DNA from: Phaeodactylum tricornutum CCAP 1055/1
Lineage: Eukaryota; Bacillariophyta; Bacillariophyceae; Surirellales; Neidiaceae
Assembly: GCF_000150955.2 (NCBI RefSeq)
Contig: NC_011683.1
Coordinates: 124,001-188,000, forward strand
DNA: 64,000 bases
Reading direction: 5' to 3'
Shown here: positions 20,620 to 31,905 of the stretch, in pieces
How the letters are laid out: every line of letters starts with the position of its first letter
How positions within the stretch are numbered: position 1 is the first letter of the stretch
Notes under the pieces: model-generated
Databases searched by the model: none
The model's input: only the letters and a program-made list of their open reading frames with translations
Told to the model about the DNA's origin: nothing
Made by a program: the position numbers and the translations under genes

Positions 20620-21974
20620 ATGTCCGCGAGTGCCGTCTTTTCTTGTTTTACTTGTGGCTACGGAGATAATACTAACAACGACGGAGCCCAGCGGACCGGA
20701 AACGATCTAGTAGCTACTACGTCCTGGACACCGGCACACGCTCCCGGAAACAATTGCGACCGCAGCAGCATGCGTCGGGTTTCGACTTCCCGACGTTCCA
20801 GCGCCAATCAATACCCCGCTTCCATACGCGCGCGATCGTCCGAACGAGCGCACTATAGCGACAAAAGTGACAACGACGGCAACGACGAAACGAACACTTT
20901 CCGTGGCAACACGCTCGACGAAGATTTCAAGGATAGTATGACGTTTGAAGATTCGGAACGCACGGATCGTCCACGTGGCGGATCCTTCCATCGTCGGGCC
21001 ATGAGCGATCCCTACGATGCACAAGAAAACGAAAAGGACAGCGACGAAGACGGTCTCGCCAACGATTTGAACGAATTTCTCGAAGCCCAGAGCGCCACGC
21101 ACTTGCCAACCTTGGCGCGATATCCGGTTGCCGAAACGCGCAATCAGAATTGCTGGAGTGAACCGCCGGTCGACATTTTCAGTGTCCGGGGACCGGATTA
21201 CTTTGCTTCCAAAAAGAAAATCCAGTCGGGGCCGTACTTATTGCAAGCTAGAGGATGTGACTTGTTTCTCAACAACAAGGAAGATAGCTCGGTCAGATTG
21301 GAATCCAAGTAAGTAGCTGTGGGTGCGTGTGTGTGTGTGTGTAATTGTAGCTGTGAGTTCGGCAAGACGATTCCGCACAATCCAAAGGGAAGCAGCAACC
21401 TTTCTATTCACTAGCTGATCCGATATTGCGATCGTTTTTTAGGAGCGATATTATTCTAGGCGGACGTCTCCATTCCACCCCCACCATTTTAGTGAATTTT
21501 CGGTTTCCGTGGGGCTACATGGTTCTGTACTTCGAAGTGCCAGCCAAGCTTGCCCCCTATTTGAAGCGTGAGAAAGGCAAGGTAGATACAGCTTTAAGCA
21601 CCGCGGAACAAACCCTGGCCCGCTGGTTGTTGGGGGATACGAATTACAAGAATGAGCGTCTCAAACTGATTCCTTACGTCGCGCAAGGACCATGGGTTGT
21701 CCGCAACATGGTCACCGGCCGACCCGCTATTATCGGTAAGAAGCTTCCGGTTACGTACCGAATAGAGCAGAACGCCCTGTTTTGCACTCTCGACATTGGC
21801 TCGTCTAGTGCCACGGCCAAACGCATCGTATCGGTCTGCCGGCGCTACATGAGTGCCTTGACGGTCGATATTGGCTTTGTCATTCAAGGTGAGACTCCCC
21901 TAGAACTGCCCGAACAAATGATGGGGTCCGTTCGTATCCATGGCGTCGATCCACTGAAAGCACCACGCGTGTAG
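20620..21974 (+). CDS. EDR2 C-terminal (DUF1336) domain protein
   Basis: Protein of 406 residues. Exon 1 is 20620-21308; the intron is 21309-21442 (GTAAGT...TTTTTTAG); exon 2 is 21443-21974; the phase-2 join rebuilds a Lys codon (LESK then SDIILGG). The first about 170 residues are polar, Ser/Arg/Asp-rich and probably disordered. The second half is the plant EDR2 C-terminal domain: W..PPVDIFSVRGPDYF, KKKIQSGPYLLQARGCDLFL, FRFPWGYMVLYFEVP, and a final MGSVRIHGVDP. In plants this domain occurs alone or with PH and START domains and is linked to lipid binding or membrane association. No PH or START domain is present here. Confidence 0.85.
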
Positions 21975-22168
21975 CCACCGTGTAGATAGTAGTGACTCCC
22001 ATCGTGGCTACCCTTTACAAGGAAGACACCATCCCAGCTATATCCTACACGCTGAGAGAGTTGGACATGTGTGTAAAGTCGGTCGCAATACTCTTTTGTT
22101 TCTACGGTTCTAAAAAGCAGTGGTTACAAGGCAGGCTTGTTAAAAATAAATTGTTGTGATGAGCGCCG

Positions 22169-23166
22169 CTACAAACCCGCCAGCTCCGCTTCCAGTTTCT
22201 TCAGATCGTCCTCTTCTTCCCTAGCCAATACTGGTAATTTTGCGTCTGGAACTGTAGGTAAAGAAAATCCTGACATTTTGGAAGACGATGGCGGAGCCAG
22301 CAATTCGGCTTCCAGATCCATTGCTTCTAACGCGTTCAATTCTTCCAACAATTCGTCCTCGTCCGTTAGCAGTGGATCCACCGGTTGTGCAATCGCTTCG
22401 TTGATCTCGTTCGCCATTTCCATTTCGGCCTTGATGTCATCCATTATATCGTCCACCTTTTCAATGCCGACGTCTGTTCGTATCTTCTTCATGGTCTTAC
22501 TACCCGCTTCCATGGCTTTGAAGGTTTCCGCGTTTTGCGCGGCGGATTCGAGATTGATAACCTGTGTTTCCAAAGTCATCTTCACGTTCTGAATCTTGTC
22601 CACTTCCGACTCGTATAGTTTTTTGCGTTTCATGGCAAACAGTGCTCCTGACGGTCAATCGTACAGAAGGTGAGCAAGGCAGTAGCAGTGGTGTGTCGAC
22701 TGCCTTTGTCTAGGAATTTCGTCTTTCTTGTTTATGATCTCTTACCTTTTTTATCTCCTTTAGCCATTTTCTCCTTGGCCTCCTTAATCATTGAATCCAC
22801 TTTGCGGCTAATGTGCTCTTCCCTATTAAACAAAAAAGGTTGAAGATTAGTGGTGGCACTCTTTCGTTCCAAAAGCTGTCGCCCAGGAACGAATTGTTCA
22901 ATCCAGTCGTCCAAGATCGTCCGCACTTTCGTAGAGAGTAATTGTAATCGTAATCGTTGGTCCAACAATGTACTGTTCCGCGAGAGAATTCCCTATTGAC
23001 CGCGCTCAGAATACAGAGACAATACGCGAGCTAGAACTTACCGTTTCTCCTGATTGGCGATCGATTCACGTAGTTTCACAATGGTCTTTTGGGGGTCTTC
23101 CGGCCGGGCCGCCGACGTCGCCGACACGGTAGAAGGCTCGGTCTTTTTCTTGCCAAACCAATTCAT
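22169..23166 (-). CDS. ESCRT-III core subunit SNF7/VPS32/CHMP4
   Basis: Protein of 226 residues in three exons: 23166-23042, 22822-22746 and 22647-22169. Introns are 219 bp and 98 bp, both starting GTAAG, with phases 2 and 1. The joined protein starts MNWFGKKKTEPSTV and continues through RESIANQEKREEHISRKVD to KKGALFAMKRKKLYESEVDK, which matches the CHMP4 core (AALQALKRKKRYEKQ). Then come TQVINLESAAQNAETFKAM, VDDIMDDIKAEMEMANEINE and an acidic C-terminus (LTDEDELLEELNALEAMDLE) that should carry the Vps4-binding MIM region. SNF7 polymerises on membranes for multivesicular-body sorting, cytokinesis and membrane repair. Confidence 0.93.
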
Positions 23167-23951
23167 TATACTACGTGCACCGTTTCCAATGTTTGGTCCG
23201 TAGCTCCACAAAAACCAATCAAGGAACTGTACAAAAGCAAAATGTACCCGACACGTTCGATGTCTCTATCTGCGAGTTCCAAGCACTGTCTGGGAAGAAG
23301 CGGAACAAGTTTCCTCCTATCAGCGAGAAACCCCCGAAGGACGACTACTGCGGTTTTCCTGCAGCGAATCGTGGGTCGCAAGAGGTCTCCGGGTTCACTC
23401 GTAGTCAGTCTCGCGACTGACAGTCGAAAATCCAAACCAGACGAAATTCTGTGGAATTTTGCAATTCAAACAATGCACTTGAATATTTAAAAGTTTTGGC
23501 AGGCTCCCCAGCTGTTTTATTTCTATACGCAATAATGATGCGAAGACAGACTAGACTGACAGCGAGAAACATGCCACGAGCTGTAAAAAGGAAGAACCTA
23601 CGAAATATATGTGCCTCACTGCCAGTGATGCTGCCTATTCTCGAAAAATGAAGAAGAAAAAATTGACGTTCTCTTCAGTCCAGTTCCGATTGTTACGCAA
23701 CGCTCCTCGAGACATCCTACTCAGTCCGACAGGCAGAAATGACACCAGATTCTTCGTTGGAATTCCGATAGGAGTGTCAGAATCGTTAAGATGCGGGACA
23801 GTTCCTCTCGCTGCGTAGCTACGAACTTCTAATTCTTCTTCCTTCTTTTGATGCTTGACAAGGCCGTTGCGAAAGTTCTACGAGTTGTCCTAATCATACC
23901 ATTTCGCCATTTTCAACAGACTGATGCAGGACGGAAAACTCATTACATACC
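23167..23951. other. Intergenic, 785 bp
   Basis: Divergent promoter region between the ESCRT-III gene and the small secreted protein at 23952. The right half is AT-rich. No gene supported. Confidence 0.5.
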
Positions 23952-24531
23952 ATGGCGTGCTTTCGACAATTGCTCGTCCTGCTCTGGGCGGTGCTACTCC
24001 ATCACGCTCTAGCAGATTCGATCGGCACATCTAGATCTACACCGTTCGCTTTTGCTGGCCGCCGCTTGTTTGCAAGAAGGGATGCGAAGGCACAAAGTAC
24101 CAGTAAGTCAGCAAACGGTGCGTCACGGCCCACTGCTCGTACGATTCATATTCGAATCGTTTACTCCGTCTAATGTCATATCGTTCACTCCGCATGCTTT
24201 CTCAGATCCTTACGGAAGCTACCAAAGCAGGGATGTCTCGCACTTCAAGAAATCGAACGCCATACTACAACAAGGTAAACCTATCGGAGAGGAAGGACCA
24301 CCATCCCTTTCATTCGCTTCTCCTGGAGCGACTTCTTTTGTCGGAGAAGTTTATTACAACGAAGGTGAAGGATCGTCTGCAAAGATGTCATTCAAAGATG
24401 AGGCCGTTGCGCAAATGCAAGCTTCACCGGCTACGATTGCACAATTAAGCCACAATTGGACTTTGAACAATGCCACAAACCAAAGCGCTTTTTTGGCCGA
24501 GGAAGACAGAACATTTTGTTGGAGAGTATAG
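23952..24531 (+). CDS. Small putative secreted protein, unknown
   Basis: Not recognised. Model: exon 1 23952-24102, intron 24103-24205 (GTAAGT...CTCAG, 103 bp, phase 1), exon 2 24206-24531, giving 158 residues. The N-terminus MACFRQLLVLLWAVLLHHAL is a clear signal peptide, probably cleaved before ADSIG or DSIG. The rest is polar with two N-glycosylation-like sites (NWT, NAT, NQS nearby). The protein is short and has no family pattern; AT-rich, gene-poor surroundings leave open that it is a young or decaying gene, or that it has a further exon downstream. Confidence 0.45.
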
Positions 24532-25298
24532 TGGTATGTGTTTTTGGGCTGTTCCTCTTGCGCGAGACCGCGAAGACCTCTGCTTGGCTAGACCTGTCGG
24601 ATTGATCCCGCACATCACTCCAAAAGCTTGTGTGGGTGCTGTTACTAGATAGTTGAAGAGAGTTTGACTGCTTTGAGCGAACAACAGGTGGGATATATGC
24701 AAACATCTAGAAAGTTCGATTCAAAAACCAGGAGTAATGATTAGCGTCTTGTAACGTACCTTTAAGGAGTATGACTGGGTGTGTTTTCCAACGTTTGAAT
24801 TAGTGCCTCGAATGTGAAGAGAATTAGAACGTTCACAGACTCTAAAAGGCTTGGCAAAAGCGTAAAATAAAGAGAAAATACGCTAAAGGGGATGGGAAAA
24901 GGTGAAAAACTCGCTAAAGGGGACAGAACGTGTGCTCTCTAATTAGCTTCATTTGGCGCCAGTATATTGATAAATATCCAAACTATTTGAACTAAATGCC
25001 AAAATATTTGTCAAGGATGCCAACCGTTTCCCAAAGCTGGCCAGCAAGGTATCACTGTCAACACCACTCCCTCCTCTCATTTAAATTTACGGTCCAAACA
25101 TTGCAAACTGAGCATGAGGATAGCCGTCGAAGATATCTTTCCTTCCTTCAAAGCTCTCCAAACTGCATGGTTCAGCCATAAACACGTGCTCAATAAAAGG
25201 TACAGAACTTTGGAGGCAACACCACTGGAACGGACTCGACCCCGCGTCACAATGACGATGATAAAGAAAAGCAGCGTGGATCGGTAGTCCTCGCCACA
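24532..25298. other. AT-rich intergenic, 767 bp
   Basis: No gene supported. A short direct repeat, CGCTAAAGGGGA, occurs near 24880 and again near 24913. Composition differs from the GC-richer genes on either side. Confidence 0.5.
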
Positions 25299-25682
25299 GT
25301 GGAACTGTGGGAACAACATTCCGTCACCGAAAAAACTCTACGCCGGACTCGCAAGCGCTGTACTTACGCCCTCGTTGTCTTGCTGGGAATCGTGGGGCTC
25401 GTACTGGGCGTAACCTTCGGGATTACCAACCGCACGAACAGTCGCACCGACAGCCAAACGACTGCAATAACGGCAAACGACGATACAACTACCGGAGACG
25501 CCAACGGCAATTGTGACAGTTTGGATGGCAACACCGACGATGCACTCTCCGTGTCACAAACGCCCCACTTCGTAGCTTGGCCGGTAGCCACTTCCTGTCT
25601 GGATGAACCATCTCGGCCACTCGTATGGGTTTCTTGTGGCGCCACGACACAACAACAAGTGTTCAAATTACTGACGAATTAG
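25299..25682 (+). CDS. Short single-pass membrane protein or gene remnant
   Basis: Not recognised. A 127-residue frame with a basic N-terminus (RRTRKRC) and one strong hydrophobic helix (YALVVLLGIVGLVLGVTFGI) followed by a Thr/Asn/Asp-rich stretch, then LVWVSCGATTQQQ and an early stop. This looks like the N-terminal, membrane-anchored part of a larger protein. No splice-consistent continuation was found, though coding-like short frames follow to about 26000. It may be a real small gene, a longer gene with an unseen intron, or a degraded copy. Confidence 0.35.
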   Translation: MELWEQHSVTEKTLRRTRKRCTYALVVLLGIVGLVLGVTFGITNRTNSRTDSQTTAITANDDTTTGDANGNCDSLDGNTDDALSVSQTPHFVAWPVATSCLDEPSRPLVWVSCGATTQQQVFKLLTN

Positions 25683-26187
25683 CATTCGCAGACATGTGAA
25701 AGAAGGTGGTGATGCAAATATCATTTTTACAATAGTAATCTGCTGGACCTTATGCTCGTCAGTACTTCAAGCGCATGCGTGGCAAGTATTGTGGCTGATG
25801 AGGTGGTGGTTCCAGACAGCATGGTCATTTCAAGCGGCATCTCACTTTCCATTAAAGACAAAAGCATGACGGTATTCACAATTTTTGCTACAAATCAGAC
25901 GTGGAGACCCGGTACTGAGTCGATAATAATCTGGGAAAGTCAAGACCTCAGCTTCTTGGACATGTTATATTTACAACCAGCAAATATTGGTCACACGTGT
26001 TGAACTATTGACTTTCGATTGGGAAATCTACCATCGCTCCCCAGTTGATACATTCGAAATAGAGTTGAACTCTTTAAACAGTCAGGCTTTGCCAACTGAT
26101 TGGGCATCCACAATTCCAAGTTCTCGCACGATTAGTATAATCAACCCATAGAAACTTACTTTTCTTTCACAACTCTACGAACCCCGT
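25683..26187. other. Intergenic, 505 bp
   Basis: AT-rich. A frame at 25752-26003 has no supporting feature and may be leftover sequence of the gene at 25299. No gene supported. Confidence 0.45.
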
Positions 26188-27129
26188 TTGACATGTTCAA
26201 ATGAAACCATGGAAGAATCATACATGACGAACAACAATTTCATGACTCTGAGAAGATATACTGTTGTAGTATTTCTCAGTGTTGCCATCCTGTTGGATAT
26301 GCAGCTTACTATTATGGGATTTCGCCTTAGGACAGATATTGAACAGCTCGATCGACGGGTCGTCGGAACAATGAATCGTCTCAGAGCAGTCATGTCAAAC
26401 TTAAATGGAAGAGATACAACCGTTTCGCAATCAAACCGACAAACTAGATTTGTGCGTGTACAGCGGAGCAAGGGACCTGTAGAGCGCGATTCGGAATGGA
26501 AGGTTGTAGGGCTAATGTCGGACCCAAGGTGGGAGCACATTGGCCAACTTCAACAAGAATGTAGCAACGCCCTCAAATCATCCAAAGCCTTTTGCATCAT
26601 TCTACAACCAGATGATTCCCGAGTGGAACTGGTGGATGTTGTGATTGCTATGGCTGAGAATGAAAACTTGGCATACGTCGCACACAATCTGAAAACTCAA
26701 GCGCTATTCGTCGAGTTGCTGCCCTGGGTATCCCCAGGGCTTGAATTTGGCCGCGATGCCCCTACATCGTTCGGAATGTTACTGCATGAGTCCAGCGTAA
26801 ATCACGTTGGACTTCCATTGTCGACGGAAAGTCTACCTGCCTGTGAGGAGAACTCAAGCTCCGCAGGTTGCATCAATCAGCAACAAATAAAGCACCAACT
26901 CCGCAGTTTTCGCATAAAGGCGGACTTAATTGCGGAGTCCACGGGCCCTTTTCTGCGAGAAAACACGTCAGGCGGCTTGTGCCGGCATTATGAACAACAG
27001 CTGTCAGGAATCATCCTTTACAATATTCTTTGCCGTCAATATTTAGATCAATCGATTCAGCCTCATCACTTTTTCTGGCAAAATGACACAGCAGAAAGTG
27101 ATGATGACAGCACTATCGCTGAAACATAA
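26188..27129 (+). CDS. Unknown type II single-pass membrane protein
   Basis: Not recognised. Uninterrupted 313-residue frame. After a short hydrophilic start comes one transmembrane segment (YTVVVFLSVAILLDMQLTIMG, about residues 24-44), then a helix likely to form a coiled coil (RTDIEQLDRRVVGTMNRLRAVMSNL). The globular part (residues about 100-300) has several Cys and ends in an acidic tail (DTAESDDDSTIAET). The Met at residue 13 is an alternative start. It stands in an AT-rich, gene-poor stretch. It could be a Golgi or plasma-membrane protein; no catalytic motif is seen. Confidence 0.6.
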   Translation: MTCSNETMEESYMTNNNFMTLRRYTVVVFLSVAILLDMQLTIMGFRLRTDIEQLDRRVVGTMNRLRAVMSNLNGRDTTVSQSNRQTRFVRVQRSKGPVERDSEWKVVGLMSDPRWEHIGQLQQECSNALKSSKAFCIILQPDDSRVELVDVVIAMAENENLAYVAHNLKTQALFVELLPWVSPGLEFGRDAPTSFGMLLHESSVNHVGLPLSTESLPACEENSSSAGCINQQQIKHQLRSFRIKADLIAESTGPFLRENTSGGLCRHYEQQLSGIILYNILCRQYLDQSIQPHHFFWQNDTAESDDDSTIAET

Positions 27130-27412
27130 TGTTGGCATCTAGGTATCTCACGTTTGGAACAACGCTTTGAAATTGAGATTTTCAGACCCTCTCGACCTGT
27201 TCTTGTACTGTAAAAACTAGAATGTATTTTAGAATTCCAATCTCTAGAGACGCAACTCGCTGTTATCAAGTAGATTCCGAGATGCCGGTAAAAAGTCGTT
27301 TTCGACAGAGCAGCCCAATTGTAAAACAGAATAAATTGTAGATAGTTAAAGTGTAAATGGTGTCTCCAAAGTGCTTCAGAGGCAATCCATGCAATCCCTT
27401 CACTACTTCAGT

Positions 27413-28418
27413 TTACAACTGTGAGTCCGTATTCTTGTTATAATCCAAAACGCGATCCACCAAACCGTATTCCATGGCTTCTTGTGCACTCATAAAGTTG
27501 TCTCGGTCCAAATCTTGAATAATACGATCTTGCGTTTGTCCGGTCATCATTGAGTACGATTTGACGAGGTTGTCGCGAATGCGCATGATCTGCGCCGCCT
27601 CAACCTTGATGTCTTCTGCTTGTCCCTGGGCACCGCCCATGGGCTGATGGATCATGGTGCGAGAAGAAGGCAGTGCTAAGCGCTTGCCCTTGCTACCGGC
27701 CCCCAGAATGAAGGAGCCCATACTAGCAGCCAATCCCAAGTTGATCGTAATCACTTCCGACTTGATGTGCTGCATGGCGTCGAAAATAGCTAATCCGGAG
27801 ATAACGGAGCCACCAGGACTGTTAATGTACAAATAAATTGGCTTGGAAGAGTCTTCAGAATCCAAATAAAGCATGACGCCAATGACTTGATTCGCGAGCT
27901 CGTCGTCAATCTCGGCTCCCAGAAAGATAATGCGCTCGCGGTACAAGCGATTGTAGATATCGACCCTGAACCGCGAAACAGGATTGTGAGTTGGGAAAAA
28001 AGTCGCCCACATCAAGCTCTTGTTTCGAAACAGGTACTTACCAATCGGCCGATTGGCTTCCCGGAACTCGATAGGCAACTTTCGGTACACCAATCGGCAT
28101 CATGGTAATCGTAGCTCGGTTGGATCCACGCATTTTGCTGGCGATTACATTTTTCGGAGCTGATGAAATTACGCCGTGAGATCGAGGAACAAACGACGGC
28201 GCTGGTAAAAAAAAATAAAGACCTTTGAGAAAGAATTTTCAGAAATGGAAAGAGTCGTTACTGTGTACGACTCTTTTCTTATATCAGCGGGATCGATCGC
28301 CGACGGAGCTAGAGGCGGAAATGGCACCATTCATGGCACCAAGTCGCAACGCACCATAAGCAGAGACGCTAATTAGCGACGCAAGCGCGGTAGAATAGAG
28401 TAAGGCAAAGGATTTCAT
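27413..28418 (-). CDS. Plastid-targeted Clp protease proteolytic subunit
   Basis: Serine protease subunit ClpP, 258 residues, nuclear-encoded. Exon 3 (27965-27413) carries the core: Ser156 in GLAASMGS, His181 in TMIHQPMGG and Asp230 in DLDRDNF form the catalytic triad, so it is an active ClpP, not ClpR. The upstream exons were rebuilt. Exon 2 is 28201-28042, reading [17 protein letters not shown] before [16 protein letters not shown], and its frame differs from a longer uninterrupted frame over the same DNA. A 76-bp intron (GTAAGT...TTCAG) separates exons 2 and 3. Exon 1, 28418-28355, encodes a signal peptide that joins as SVSAYAPSF, a plastid-type motif; its donor is GTGCGT and the acceptor follows a T-rich tract. 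Exon 1 is the least certain part. Confidence 0.92.
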
Positions 28419-29231
28419 CGTCTGTGTAGAAGAACTTTTAGAGACGTTTTTCGATGCACTATGAATCCAGAGTGTGGACGGCTGCTCCGTTTCCTCACTG
28501 TCAGTCCTTTTTCAACCTTCGTTGGGACGCGACGGGCGGCTGGTTCCACGTACACTCGCTTTTCTTTCTGCGAAGCGAGTTTTCTGGTTGCGATTCATTC
28601 TCAGGTTTCTTCTCGGAGAAGGAAATCTTTCATCTGGTAATGGATTGGTGGAAATGTATCTTATGACTGTCTGTTTACATATTCCAGTGTGGTACAATTT
28701 TTCGATTTCACTGTCAGTTTACGCTCCGTCAATTTGTCCAGTCTGACAGAATAGGAATCAGGTTCATAGGATTGGATTCCGTGTGTGGGTTAATTGTAAA
28801 GCTTACCGTTAGAACTACAAAGAAGCCAAAACATCCACACTGCATTTCGTTCAGTTCAGTGAACGGATTTTGACTTGTGTTAGACTGCGTTTCTTCTAAA
28901 AGTTATCAAACAACGAACGAACAAAACTGAATGCCATCACCTCTTACTTTGTTCTGTCAGTCTGTGGACTTTTCGGTCGAGTGACGGTACTTTGAGCTCT
29001 ACGAGAAGCCTTTCATGAAGCGAAACAGCGTGGGAAAAAACAATTTTCTTTGCCGTAACAACCTATTATCAAACAATCCATATCCAAAAATATATTCCAT
29101 GCATTTATGATTACAAAAGCAACGAAAGTTGCTCGCATGGCGACGCACCCGAGCAACAAGGATTGTTTGGTCCAAAAATCTGTCAACAAAGTCAAGATTT
29201 GTCGAACGTGACCTCACATTTCGACGAATGC
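28419..29231. other. Intergenic, 813 bp
   Basis: Upstream of ClpP and downstream of the small plastid protein; both read leftward. No gene supported; frames here are short and lack recognisable features. Confidence 0.5.
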
Positions 29232-29834
29232 CTAAGCCGACAGCCACGCAGACGACTTTGCCGTTTCGCGGACCAAGATCAGGCCAATAACGGATACAAT
29301 GATGCTCTCAATTAGCATGCGGCCGCCTTTTCTGCGGCCTCTTCTGCTGAACGACGAAGCATGGGTGGCACGTTCCTTCTTGGAAGGCAAAAACTGGCGT
29401 TGACGCCTAGGTTCCGTTGCAACTGCTAACATGCCTACAGTCGTCACAGAACCCTTGAAGCTATGCGTGTCTGTAATCGGCGTTGTCAGTCCATGTTCGC
29501 AGGACTTGGCAACTCCATTGCTGGTCGCGAATGTCTGAATCGATGGTAAGCGGAGTGGTTGAATGCCAGCAATAGCTGAGTAATCAATAGGGAAGTGCCG
29601 GAAAAGAAAAAGTTAGTGTCGATCTGTGACAATACGTACGCAACAGCAAAATTTTTCCGCCGACTTACATTCTGTCGACTCGAATCCTCGCCGAAAGGCT
29701 GGTTTTGATGCCTGAGTTCGAGTGAACAAGATCTGAAAAGGCAGAGCAACAAACGCAAATGCCGTAGCTTTTTCAATGCTGAATGTGGATACGATCGCGA
29801 ACGCCAACAGAAGGAGAATGGTTGATCGTGCCAT
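29232..29834 (-). CDS. Small plastid-targeted protein with C-terminal membrane helix
   Basis: Unknown protein of 169 residues. Exon 1 is 29834-29669, the intron is 29668-29576 (GTAAGT...ACTCAG, 93 bp, phase 1) and exon 2 is 29575-29232. The presequence is ideal for a diatom plastid: a signal peptide (TILLLLAFAIVSTF) then ATAFAFVALP. The mature part is basic, with a run FSRRGRRKGGR just before the final hydrophobic segment (IESIIVSVIGLILV) and the tail RETAKSSAWLSA. This suggests a tail-anchored or single-span thylakoid or envelope protein. Splice phase, presequence and uninterrupted frame all agree; no family is recognised. Confidence 0.7.
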
Positions 29835-31905
29835 GGTGTTACGGATTGCTGATTTGCTTTGCGGTATTGTATGGGCTCGGTATTTTGGAAGGAGGGACGA
29901 CTATGGAATTTCTGTGCCGACCATCTACAATTCTTGTCGCAGTTGCTTCGAATCAATGCTGTTGTTGTCGTTTTCGTCGATAATAAATAAAACATCACGT
30001 ACCCACTCTCTAGTGTTGTAAATACCACACATATGGTTCGGTCCACCCAATTGGAAAAGATTCAGATAACTTAAGTAGAATTTCAAGTACAGTTTAAAAC
30101 AAGATTGACATCCAGCTACGGTTTTAATTTAGTGTACTTTTGCTGATCGGACAAGATTGGTTGAAAAGTAGATATCTATACGCTTAAGGATATATTTACA
30201 AAGCACGGACCCAAGGAGCTATCTAGTCAGCAGGATATAAATACCTTTTATTCCCGGAAACGCGCACGGGACTCAACGATACCCGTATGGATTTCCCTCC
30301 CTGTACGCTATATTTACTGACAGTTACCATTGGATGCCTGACTGTAAGTGTTACCTCTTCCTCTTGTTTGCTGGCAATCGCAGATCGCCCAGTTCCTTGA
30401 TTTCCTGTAAAGATTCTCGAAAATTCCCGTTTTGAAATGGGAAGAACATGAAGAAATCTTTTCGAAAAGTGTGATTTCGAACAAATGATGTGCATTCAGA
30501 ATTTGGTCTGGATCGGTGCGGTCTGTGGCGCACTTTGACGGTGAATCAGTGCGATTCGATCGTCACTATGAGGGTCGCAAGTTCCAACAGTGCCATGCAA
30601 CAAAGAGCCAAGCCGACGTTGTTTCTCCAACGCTCGTCGAGAGACAAAATTAGTCCACCTTTGGCAACGACTGTGGAACGAGGCGTAGCAACGGCAGCCT
30701 CCAGAGTAACTGCCTCTCTGCAAACCACATATTTGTATACGGTGGGCACAGCTTCCGGTATTGACAACGAACGACTTGGTGATGACCGGACGTTACTATG
30801 GCACCCTCCGCGTACAATGCCACTCCAATGCGGTACGACCGTCGTCACGGTGGATTGTTGGCAATCCGCGACCGCCGCAGTGCGCCACGCTGGAATCATG
30901 GGCGCCACTGCCACCGTCCAAGCCGATTTCACCAACCCGCGTAGAACCGGGGCGTCGCTGTGCGCGTGTGAACCGACCAGTTGCCGGTGTGAGTCGTGTC
31001 GTTGGCATTGTCAAGAAGAGTGAGCTTGACGTACTACCGTTGGCGTTGGAGAGGATCGCCTCGGATAAAGGGTTCGACGGAGAACTTGATACAATAACGT
31101 TGGGACCCCGTGGGTGGTGATTGTTTTGAACGTTGCCCCCCCCCCCCGCCCTGTTGATATGGTTGCACTAATTTGCTAGAGGTATTGTGAATAGATGTGG
31201 ATGTCGCTCTGAATCTACTACTAGTTGCCGGGTCCACACTTTAGACTCCAAAGGTCCAAATCAGGACTTACAGTTACACAACCTAGTCTACCGATGACGA
31301 AGGGTAGTGCGTTCTTTCGTGCAAGAGTCACAAGCACAGTCCATTGTTTTACCAGGCCCATCGCGGGAGCCGAACTGACCGTCCTTCCTCCGTCCCTTCG
31401 CTCTGTGCGACATTTGGACGTGTCCATTGCCGAACATGTGTCGTTACGACACACACAGAGGAATAGGTAAATAGGCCCGTGACGGCAGGGTTCGATTTGG
31501 GCACTCACTTGCTATTCCGTGACAGACACATTCCGTCCCGGTGCGTTTTCCACTAGTCTAGAGTGAGCGCACGCACGCAGTGTGTTACCTCGCGTAGACA
31601 CGCTACCCAAGGCTACGGAAGCGGCAGGGCACCATCCGCATCGCCAACGTCTACGAAGGTTCCCTGGTACTGCCACTGCCACACCCGCTGCCACACTAGT
31701 CGTGTATCCACATCCTTCGTTCCATTCTCTCACCAATCTCGAACGTTACACATTCACACTCTGTACTGTGTGTATTGGCAACATTATTAACAATACAGTC
31801 TTGTACTGATTGACTGCGCCAGCATCGATTGATTAATTGATTGATTGAGACGAACGAAGGAACGAATTGATCGTATTGATTTTCTCCGCGAAAGCGCACA
31901 ACGAC
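29835..31905. other. Gene-poor stretch, 2.1 kb
   Basis: The left part (to about 30480) is AT-rich. The part 30490-31240 is more GC-rich and has overlapping frames on both strands (for example 30490-31023 rightward and 30546-30935 leftward), but none shows a domain, signal peptide or splice logic, so I call no gene. A run of about ten C lies near 31138-31147. The right end is the promoter of the gene starting at 31906. Confidence 0.5.

Noticed and set aside
27413-28093. Uninterrupted ClpP frame starting [10 protein letters not shown]
   Set aside because: Its first about 43 residues come from a different frame plus an unspliced intron; the spliced version matches the ClpP family.
30490-31120. 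Overlapping frames on both strands in a GC-richer stretch
   Set aside because: No domain, leader or consistent splice sites on either strand; could hide a gene but I cannot support one.
31487-31560. GGTTCGATT-like sequence resembling a tRNA T-loop
   Set aside because: No matching acceptor, D or anticodon arm nearby; not a tRNA.
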